This document shows positions 6,963 to 12,525 of a stretch of DNA of 12,525 nucleotides, one piece after another. The notes below the pieces were generated by a model, which was not told the DNA's origin, searched no databases, and saw only the letters and a list, made by a program, of their open reading frames with translations. Within the stretch, counting starts at the first letter, position 1; every line of letters begins with the position of its first letter. The translations under genes were made by a program, and so were the position numbers. Origin of the DNA: an uncultured Candidatus Nemicrothrix sp. (GTDB lineage: Bacteria > Actinomycetota > Acidimicrobiia > Acidimicrobiales > UBA8592); NCBI GenBank assembly GCA_913046155.1, contig CAJWRY010000031.1:1-12525 (forward strand), in the 5' to 3' direction.

Positions 6963-7292
6963 ATGCGTTACCTTCTAATGAGTTTAACTGATTTGGACGA
7001 GGAGATTCTTGAAAGACTTCCTACTGATATTCGAGCAGCTATCAAAAACGGAACTCTAAGGGTTCTGCCTAAAGACATTGTTGATTCATTACCTGATCAG
7101 ATATCGGATTCGATCCCAAACTCGCTAATTGAGGCCGCCAATGCAAACCCAGTGCTTACTCTGATTTTAGTGATTTGTGGGGTTATCGGAGTTATTGGCT
7201 TTCTTTATGGAGTGTTTAAAAGCGGTTTAAAAACAACATTATTCTTTGGAGTCGTCGCTGCTATCTCATGGGGATACTTTGCAGTGATCTAG
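6963..7292 (+). CDS. Small membrane protein with octad-like [LI]P repeat, unknown function
   Basis: About 109 residues from the ATG at 6963. An ATG at 6978 gives 104, and a TTG at 6933 gives 119. None has a good Shine-Dalgarno, so the start is uncertain. The soluble N-terminal half (counting from 6963) is acidic and shows an eight-residue rhythm: LPTDIRAA, IKNGTLRV, LPKDIVDS, LPDQISDS, IPNSLIEA, five units in line. Two hydrophobic helices follow (roughly residues 62-81 and 87-108), leaving almost no C-terminal tail. No enzyme or transporter motif is recognised. The layout suggests a membrane-anchored helical-repeat or interaction module. Its stop codon overlaps the stop of the convergent SDR gene in the shared bases CTAG (7289-7292). 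Confidence 0.6.
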   Translation: MRYLLMSLTDLDEEILERLPTDIRAAIKNGTLRVLPKDIVDSLPDQISDSIPNSLIEAANANPVLTLILVICGVIGVIGFLYGVFKSGLKTTLFFGVVAAISWGYFAVI

Positions 7293-8002
7293 TTGTGGCC
7301 GGGTGCTCCTGCTGTAACTCCCCCATCAACGAAAATCACTTGACCGGTTATATACCTTGATTTAGGTGAAGCAAGAAAGCTCACTACCTGCGCTATATCG
7401 CTAGTATCTCCAACTCTTTTCAGTGGCACAGCGTTTGACCTTAACTCCAAGGCCTTACCTTCATAATTTGATGCAGTCCCTTCAGTAATTACCATTCCCG
7501 GTCCTACTGCATTAACTCGGATTGGAGCCAACTCAAGGGACCATTGACGTGTCAGCGTTTCGATCGCTGCCTTGGAGGCTGCATACATTCCAAGTCCCGG
7601 AGAGTTCGTTCGTGAAGCTGCCGATGTTAGATTTATAACGCAACTTGAATCACTTTGCTCAAGTATTGGCAATGCATATTTTGTGCAATTAAGAGTTCCG
7701 ATTACGTTAGTCTCCCAAACGGTTTTCTGTATGTCGATATCGAGGGTATCAAGGGGCTCAGGTTTCCATATTCCAGCATTATTGATTAATACATCTAGTG
7801 ATTGCAGTTGGGATATGGCTTCTTTAACATCTGACTCAATTGAGACATCAATTTCAAATACTTCGCAGCCAAAACTTGCCTTAGCTTTATTAAGGGTTTC
7901 AGGATTAATATCAAAAATTGTGATAGAGAATCCATCGTTGATAAGAGACTCAACGATTTTGTATCCGATACCTTGCGCACCACCTGTAACCAATGCCTGC
8001 AT
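7289..8002 (-). CDS. Classical short-chain dehydrogenase/reductase, last gene of the Liv-type operon
   Basis: A 237-residue classical SDR with all key elements: TGGAQGIG (6-13), Asp31 after strand 2 (suggesting NAD(H)), NNAG (74-77), Asn99, Ser127, Tyr140 and Lys144 (YAASK), and the C-terminal YITGQVIFVDGG (217-228). It is related to 3-oxoacyl-ACP reductase-like and sugar/alcohol dehydrogenases; the substrate cannot be assigned from sequence. An AAGGG site six bases before the ATG supports the start. It begins 14 bases after the end of the two-helix membrane protein gene, so it is probably the last gene of the transporter operon. It may act on the imported compound or a product of it, which is inference from context. 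Confidence 0.88.
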   Translation of the reverse strand: MQALVTGGAQGIGYKIVESLINDGFSITIFDINPETLNKAKASFGCEVFEIDVSIESDVKEAISQLQSLDVLINNAGIWKPEPLDTLDIDIQKTVWETNVIGTLNCTKYALPILEQSDSSCVINLTSAASRTNSPGLGMYAASKAAIETLTRQWSLELAPIRVNAVGPGMVITEGTASNYEGKALELRSNAVPLKRVGDTSDIAQVVSFLASPKSRYITGQVIFVDGGVTAGAPGHN

Positions 8003-8016
8003 ATGATTCCCTTAAT

Positions 8017-8346
8017 TCAATTACCTGCTGATTTGTTGTTCTCATGTATTTGTCGAAGCAACCAAAATCTTAGGAACCGGCCGATACTAAATCGTAGGTA
8101 TATGAAGCCACCTATGACTGAAAGTGCAACACCGAAAATTGCGAGAATGATGTGTTCGTTATGTTCAAGAGTGTCTATGGCAACGTTACCGCTATTTTGC
8201 GACCCAGCTACGAAGTAAGAGATTAGGGCTAAGACTGCCCCTCCAAAAAGTATCAACAGACCAATAAGTTCGTAAAGCCTGTCGCGTTCGTTAGAACTAG
8301 TCTTTGTTTTGATCTTTTGTATCGCATTTTCAAACTCGTCGTCCAT
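8017..8346 (-). CDS. Small two-helix membrane protein within the Liv-type operon
   Basis: A 109-residue protein of unknown function. The ATG at 8346 is chosen over a TTG at 8367 because GGGGG (8354-8358) stands seven bases before it. The order is a charged N-terminal segment (MDDEFENAIQKIKTKTSSNERDR in outline, likely helical), membrane helix 1 (about 25-47), a loop of some 20 residues, and helix 2 (about 66-84). A basic amphipathic end follows, containing RFLRFWLLRQ. It starts 17 bases after the LivF stop and ends 14 bases before the SDR, so it is translated with the transporter. It may be an accessory or stabilising subunit of the permease. That role is inferred from operon position, with no motif to support it. 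Confidence 0.75.
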   Translation of the reverse strand: MDDEFENAIQKIKTKTSSNERDRLYELIGLLILFGGAVLALISYFVAGSQNSGNVAIDTLEHNEHIILAIFGVALSVIGGFIYLRFSIGRFLRFWLLRQIHENNKSAGN

Positions 8347-8353
8347 TGATCTT

Positions 8354-8358
8354 CCCCC
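8354..8358 (-). promoter_or_regulatory. Shine-Dalgarno GGGGG selecting the ATG at 8346
   Basis: On the minus strand a GGGGGAAG run lies just inside the LivF-to-small-protein gap, seven bases before the ATG at 8346. It favours this ATG over a TTG seven codons upstream, because that longer frame would have to read through the ribosome binding site. Confidence 0.55.
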
Positions 8359-8363
8359 TGATT

Positions 8364-9077
8364 TCAAACATTGCCCTTTGTGCCAAGATACGCATCAGAA
8401 AGTTGATCCTCAAGTTCAGCTGGAGATCCCTCTGATATTATTTTCCCATTGATCAGAATGCCTGCCCTTGTTGCAACACCAAGCACTGTTCTCGCAAATT
8501 GCTCCACGACAAGAACTCCGATCCCCTCTTCGGCTAACTGAGAAACTATACCGTAAAGGTCTTTAACAATAATCGGCGCCAATCCCATAGATAATTCGTC
8601 TAATAGCAATAGTTTTGGGTTCGTGCTGAGGGCCCTTGACATTGACAACATTTGTTGTTCGCCTCCGGACAGTGTTCCAGCAAGCTGATTTCGCTTATTC
8701 CCTAATTGTGGAAATCGTTCAAATGTTACTGATTGGATAGCTTGCAGGCTCTGGCATGCGTGGGTCATCATAATTAAGTTTTCTTCAACAGTGAGATTCG
8801 GAAAAATTCCTTTGCCTTCCGGAATCGTGCACACTCCAGCTTTTGCCAGATCTTCTGCTGCTATTCCTTCAATTGATCTCCCGGCAACTTTCACTGAGCC
8901 TGCCCATGGGTCAATTTGTCTCGAACATACTTTTAAAATTGTTGACTTTCCACCACCGTTAGGTCCCAGCAATGCATAGATGTCGCCTTTACCCACGGAT
9001 AAATTTATGCCATGCAATACGGGAATAATTCCATACCCGGTCGAAACATTCTCAAGCTCCAATAAGGGTTTATCCAT
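8364..9077 (-). CDS. livF: Branched-chain-amino-acid-type ABC transporter ATP-binding protein LivF
   Basis: A 237-residue ATPase of the HAAT family that powers the permease from the cytosolic side. Motifs: Walker A GPNGGGKST (38-46, with Gly for the usual Ala), PEGKGIFPNLTVEEN (86-100) in the LivF-type Q-loop region, signature LSGGE (136-140) and Walker B LLLLDE (156-161). VEQ (191-193) has Gln at the switch position, as is usual in LivF. The start is the ATG at 9077, with GGAGG five bases upstream (9083-9087). A longer frame from a TTG at 9101 would include that site. The ATG lies inside the LivG stop region, an 8-base overlap, so the two are translationally coupled. Substrates of this family include branched-chain amino acids, amides, urea and various organic acids; the one here is unknown. 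Confidence 0.93.
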   Translation of the reverse strand: MDKPLLELENVSTGYGIIPVLHGINLSVGKGDIYALLGPNGGGKSTILKVCSRQIDPWAGSVKVAGRSIEGIAAEDLAKAGVCTIPEGKGIFPNLTVEENLIMMTHACQSLQAIQSVTFERFPQLGNKRNQLAGTLSGGEQQMLSMSRALSTNPKLLLLDELSMGLAPIIVKDLYGIVSQLAEEGIGVLVVEQFARTVLGVATRAGILINGKIISEGSPAELEDQLSDAYLGTKGNV

Positions 9078-9807
9078 TAATTCCTCCCAGGTAGGCGTCA
9101 ATTACGACTGGATTATTTTGAATCTCTTCCGTTGAGCCATCTGCTATTAGCGTTCCGAAATCCAATACGAATACTTTGTCACAGACATCCATTACTAGGG
9201 ACATGTCATGTTCTACGAGGAAAATAGTGACCCCTTCGGAGTTTAAAATTTTCAAGATTTGAGCGAATTCTTCTGTTTCGTTTTCGTTCTGGCCTGAGGC
9301 GGGTTCGTCAAGAAGAAGCATTGAGGGCCCTTGAACTACTGTTCGTGCTAACTCAACCAGTCTGGCTTTACCGGTAGGGATTTCAGCAACACTTTTCGAG
9401 GCTATGCTATTTAGCCCTGTTAGCTTCATTACTTGTTGGACGCTAGCACTAACACTCGAGGCGCCGTTAGAGGATCGGAACCATTCTCCTCTGATCTCAG
9501 CTGCTACTTGTATGTTTTCTTCCACTGACAAACTTGGGAATAGTTCAAGTCTCTGAAAGGTTCTCCCCAATCCGAGCTTTGCGCGACGGTAAGGAGAAAG
9601 GTCGGTCATTACTTGATCATTAAGCCGGATAGTTCCTTCGTTCGGCTTAAGCAAACCGCTTGTCACATTAAATAACGTTGTCTTTCCAGCCCCGTTAGGT
9701 CCTATTAGGCCGGTGATGCTATTGGATTCAACTGCTAAGTGAACATTATTCAACGCTACGTGACCCCCGAATCGTATAGTGATTCCTGCAAGAGTTAGTT
9801 CACTCAT
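9070..9807 (-). CDS. livG: Branched-chain-amino-acid-type ABC transporter ATP-binding protein LivG
   Basis: A 245-residue ATPase, partner of LivF. Walker A is GPNGAGKTT (36-44), followed by GRTFQRLELFPSLSVEEN (81-98) with Q-loop Gln85, Walker B MLLLDEP (163-169) and switch His200 in LVEHDMSLV. These identify the LivG subgroup. The ABC signature, normally LSGGQ or LSxGxxR, reads IPTGKARLVELA (143-154). It keeps only the central glycine and the downstream pattern, so this loop is degenerate. The D-loop also differs (SGQNENET). The ATG at 9807 overlaps the end of the fused permease gene by 8 bases, and the 3' end overlaps livF by 8 bases. This tight coupling fits a complex made in fixed ratio. 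Confidence 0.92.
   Translation of the reverse strand: MSELTLAGITIRFGGHVALNNVHLAVESNSITGLIGPNGAGKTTLFNVTSGLLKPNEGTIRLNDQVMTDLSPYRRAKLGLGRTFQRLELFPSLSVEENIQVAAEIRGEWFRSSNGASSVSASVQQVMKLTGLNSIASKSVAEIPTGKARLVELARTVVQGPSMLLLDEPASGQNENETEEFAQILKILNSEGVTIFLVEHDMSLVMDVCDKVFVLDFGTLIADGSTEEIQNNPVVIDAYLGGING
9083..9087 (-). promoter_or_regulatory. Shine-Dalgarno GGAGG for livF
   Basis: On the minus strand GGAGG sits five bases before the ATG at 9077, within the 3' end of livG. It fixes the livF start and supports translational coupling of the two ATPase genes. Confidence 0.7.
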
Positions 9808-12268
9808 CTCTATCCACCTTTGATATTTGCTGAGACTTATACGACCCTAAGTCAAGCATTTGATCAAGGAAGGCTTCATCTTCCATTGATATCTCGGTGT
9901 TGATTCCCAGCAGTTCCCAGTTGCGAGTTTCTGCTTCCTCCAAGTTTGATCTTTTGTCGGCGATTAGAGTGGATATAAGCAGGATTGGTAGTGAAAGCAG
10001 CAAGAACGTCCATCCGTCTATGAGATTTGAGACTCTGAGTATCCACACCGAAGTAATTATTGTGATCATAATTGTCAGAACTCGTCGTGATTCTCGCTGT
10101 CCGAGAACTCTAAATCCATCAAATATTTGTGATGCAATTCCGTTTGGGTTTCGACCAAGACCTATTCCTGCCACAGCAGGCCCTAGGAAGAGAAAGAAAT
10201 CATGGACGAAAGTAAAAAGCCAATTGAAACTATTCCAGTCAGTGGAAAGCTTGGCCCAAAAATCCCCCATTACTATAAACGCCGTTCCATAGAGTATTCC
10301 GCCAATAAGTGCCCCGCTTACATAACCAATACCACCGACTACTGTCAACATGAATAGTCCTAGACCTTCAAATACAGTGAAAGGGGCATCTTCTTGGATT
10401 GCGCGAAGATTTGAAGCATGCAATGCTCCCCCGAAGCCAGCTATAGCAGCAGCTAATGTAAAAACTGATAACTTAAGCCGGAGCATATTAAGTCCCAAAG
10501 TGGCGCTGGCAGCTGGACTATCTTTCATTGCCGATAGTTGACGCCCGTATGTGCTCCTTTTCAATCGAATAAGGAAAAGGGCTATAAGAGTGAAACTTAT
10601 AGCTAGAAGTATCAGCATTGCTGATTGATTACTCTTAAAATTAATTCCGAAAAAGTCTGGTCTAGGCATATTTAATGCCCCGTTGTTGAAGATATTAAAT
10701 GTAATGTCTTCTCCATCGCCAAAGAATGGAATATCTAAACTTAATGTTTGTCTTTGTTTGTATACCATTTTGTCAACGAAGATTGCGAAAGCAAACGTGG
10801 CTAGTCCAAGATATAAACCTCGGAGCCGTAAGGCAGGTAAAGCTACTAGGGCACCTGCAATGCCAGATATTAAGGTCGCAACGAGTATTCCACTTATGGA
10901 CATACTCTCGCGACTTGCAATTCCTGTTCCGGTTGTATCGTCAAAGATTGTGACTAAAAGCAAGGTAGCTAACGCTATAGAAACAGACAGCACCCACAGT
11001 TTCTTTCGTTTGAATCCAAAGGCGGATAAGACTAAAAAAGCGAAGAGTAATGCTAGAAGTGTAGATAATGTTGCAAACCCTGCACCGGTTTCAACCGTTG
11101 AGCCGACATCAAATTGATAAGCAGAAAGAGCTCCTATACCGGCAAATGCAAGCGGAGCTAAGTTAATTTCTCCCGCATATCCAGTCAGAAGAACCATCGA
11201 TAAAGCAATAATGCTGAAACCGATACCTTTCGAGAGACTAAATTCCCATTTAGTTTCAAGCATCGGGGTCAATCCTGAAATGATTACCACAAAAGCAATT
11301 CCCCATAAAATTGATGATTTCATAGTCGGTGTTGTGAAGACTTCGCGATGTTTTTTTATTGCAGCTCCTCGAAGGCGCTCTTGAGGCAAGACGATAAGAA
11401 TCGCAAATAGGATTAAGACTGGAATTGTTGCTCGCAGTTCGGATAGCCATGGCCATTTCCGGCCTGTTCCGGACACCCAATTCCAATATGATACTGCTAG
11501 ACCGATTGCTATACCGCCAAGGAAAGTTAATGGTAGATTTTTGAGGCGTCCAAATATTGCCGCGGCGTATGCGTTCACAACCAGCAGCGTTAAAGCCAGT
11601 ACATTCAAGCTTCCTAGAAGAGGGGATATTAGTATCCCAGCTAATCCCGCTAACGCTGAGCCGATTATCCAACTCAGAAGAGCTGACGCATTGGGATTAC
11701 TCCCATTAAGGCGAACAAGATCTTGGTTATCAACAACGGCTCGCATAGTAATTCCTATACGAGTACTCGTCAGTAATACCTTAAGGAGTATGGCGAGAAA
11801 TACAGCTACTACAACAACAATGGTCTGATGTGTTGTTATAAATGCATCTCCAAGTTCCCATTTTGAATCACGACCAAAAAAAGGCTCAGGAATTCGTGAC
11901 TCAAAATCTTGCCAGACCCAATTTGTTATCCCAATGAAAGCCAACATAACTGCAATTGGAATAACAAGCTTCGTTGTCTCTGAAGTTCCCTCGAGTCCCT
12001 TCATGACGATTGCTTGCAGAAGAATTCCTAATGACGGCGATACGATTAGTAGAACGAATGCTAGGGCTATAGGTGCTGGCCATTCACCTCCCCAAGCAGA
12101 ATCCCAACGCAGTTGCCAATAAATGAAGGCAGCGAACATACCGATAGCGCCGTGGGCAAAATTAAAGATGCCGGAAGTAGTGTAAGTCACTACTAAACCA
12201 ACTGATGCTATCGAGTAGATAGAGCCTATTGCTAAGCCGACAACTGTAAACGTTATAAGCTCTGTCAT
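9800..12268 (-). CDS. Fused LivH-LivM permease of a branched-chain-amino-acid-type ABC importer
   Basis: An 822-residue membrane protein joining both permease subunits. Residues 1-300 are LivH: GLAIGSIYSIASVGLVVTYT and GIFNFAHGA near the start, and coupling loop TRIGITMRAVVDNQDLVRLN (169-188). Residues from about 320 are LivM: GYAGEINLAPLAFAGIGA (363-380), ALRLRGLYLGLATFAF (479-494) and coupling loop STYGRQLSAMKDSPAASA (572-589). Fusions of this kind are known in Actinobacteria. Two parts look unusual. About 55-60 extra residues, seemingly with an added pair of helices, lie between 385 and 475. A C-terminal extension (about 726-822) has two more helices and an acidic tail. The ATG at 12268 lies 9 bases after the substrate-binding protein's stop, without a strong Shine-Dalgarno. 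The gene overlaps livG by 8 bases. Confidence 0.92.
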   Translation of the reverse strand: MTELITFTVVGLAIGSIYSIASVGLVVTYTTSGIFNFAHGAIGMFAAFIYWQLRWDSAWGGEWPAPIALAFVLLIVSPSLGILLQAIVMKGLEGTSETTKLVIPIAVMLAFIGITNWVWQDFESRIPEPFFGRDSKWELGDAFITTHQTIVVVVAVFLAILLKVLLTSTRIGITMRAVVDNQDLVRLNGSNPNASALLSWIIGSALAGLAGILISPLLGSLNVLALTLLVVNAYAAAIFGRLKNLPLTFLGGIAIGLAVSYWNWVSGTGRKWPWLSELRATIPVLILFAILIVLPQERLRGAAIKKHREVFTTPTMKSSILWGIAFVVIISGLTPMLETKWEFSLSKGIGFSIIALSMVLLTGYAGEINLAPLAFAGIGALSAYQFDVGSTVETGAGFATLSTLLALLFAFLVLSAFGFKRKKLWVLSVSIALATLLLVTIFDDTTGTGIASRESMSISGILVATLISGIAGALVALPALRLRGLYLGLATFAFAIFVDKMVYKQRQTLSLDIPFFGDGEDITFNIFNNGALNMPRPDFFGINFKSNQSAMLILLAISFTLIALFLIRLKRSTYGRQLSAMKDSPAASATLGLNMLRLKLSVFTLAAAIAGFGGALHASNLRAIQEDAPFTVFEGLGLFMLTVVGGIGYVSGALIGGILYGTAFIVMGDFWAKLSTDWNSFNWLFTFVHDFFLFLGPAVAGIGLGRNPNGIASQIFDGFRVLGQRESRRVLTIMITIITSVWILRVSNLIDGWTFLLLSLPILLISTLIADKRSNLEEAETRNWELLGINTEISMEDEAFLDQMLDLGSYKSQQISKVDRDE

Positions 12269-12277
12269 TTCGATGAA

Positions 12278-12525
12278 CTACTCAGCAGTAAATTTTTGCG
12301 AAACTCTGTTCTCATCCAGTGCTGCATCGTCAGTCCACCTGTTGGTAAATCCGGCATTCCAACTTTCATTACACTCAAAGGTTCCTGGTTCGCTTGGAAA
12401 TATACGTTCATATGTAGTTCCAACTAATTCGATCACGATTCCGCATGGCGGTGGTTCGTTTACTCCAGGATCACTCGCCACATGCATGCCACCACCTGAC
12501 CATTCGTCAATCTTTGCTGCTTCCT
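12278..12525 (-). CDS. ABC transporter substrate-binding protein, C-terminal fragment (LivK-like)
   Basis: Partial gene: the frame stays open to the right window edge, and the ATG at 12487 is internal. The 82 visible residues run from EAAKIDEWSGGGMHVASDPG through PPPCGIVIELV and YERIFPSEPGTFECNESW to the end at FTAE. The order of a glycine-rich turn after a helix, a Pro-Cys strand, then a FECN-type cysteine resembles the C-terminus of actinobacterial periplasmic-binding proteins of type I (Peripla_BP_6). The two cysteines could form a disulfide outside the cell. Its position directly before the LivHM fusion gives the main support. It would set substrate specificity, but the binding residues lie outside the window. 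Confidence 0.7.
   Translation of the reverse strand, partial: EAAKIDEWSGGGMHVASDPGVNEPPPCGIVIELVGTTYERIFPSEPGTFECNESWNAGFTNRWTDDAALDENRVSQKFTAE

Noticed and set aside
7572..8006. 144-codon plus-strand open frame opposite the SDR
   Set aside because: It is antisense to a gene with every SDR motif in place, and no family resemblance was seen.
10683..11117. 144-codon plus-strand open frame and others opposite the LivHM permease
   Set aside because: Their Lys-, Ala- and Pro-rich composition mirrors the antisense of hydrophobic codons; the permease frame is certain.

Overview
The window reads as an ordinary, densely packed bacterial chromosome segment of moderate-to-low GC. Its gene families are a LivH-LivM fusion transporter, a TesB thioesterase, two SDRs, an MsnO8-type luciferase-like oxidoreductase and a DHA2-type MFS pump. 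This mix, with mixed Shine-Dalgarno quality and several TTG starts, fits an uncultured, streamlined actinobacterium such as a marine Acidimicrobiia-type lineage. That placement is inference from gene content. No rRNA, tRNA, CRISPR array, insertion sequence or phage gene was seen, and no gene-free stretch exceeds 300 bases (the largest are 1995-2183 and 1465-1631).

Left part (1-1994): the 3' end of an importer ATPase gene of the PotA/FbpC/ModC type runs in from the left edge. It converges on a flavin-dependent LLM oxidoreductase. That gene is divergent from a small three-helix membrane protein.

Middle part (2184-7292): a 572-residue protein has the swivelling phosphohistidine domain of PEP-utilising enzymes and a RIF-binding-like body, but no ATP-grasp domain. 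Only 16 bases later comes a DHA2-type MFS exporter that has no ATG, GTG or TTG at its real 5' end; an AUC codon behind a good Shine-Dalgarno is the best start. The two look like an operon that could modify and export a small molecule. A TesB-like acyl-CoA thioesterase converges on the pump and is divergent from a 3-alpha-HSD/carbonyl-reductase-like SDR across 47 bases holding a perfect 12-bp palindrome. A small membrane protein with an octad-like [LI]P repeat follows.

Right part (7289-12525, minus strand): a tightly coupled branched-chain-amino-acid-type (HAAT) ABC import operon reads right to left. It holds the C-terminus of a substrate-binding protein, one 822-residue permease fusing LivH and LivM, LivG, LivF, a 109-residue two-helix membrane protein and a classical SDR. 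Junctions are 8-base overlaps or gaps of at most 17 bases. The permease carries extra predicted helices inside its LivM half and after it, and the LivG signature loop is degenerate.

No overt new defence or mobile system is visible. The points most worth a second look are the ATP-grasp-less phosphohistidine protein paired with an exporter, the non-canonical start of that exporter, the enlarged LivHM fusion with its small membrane partner, and the octad-repeat membrane protein.
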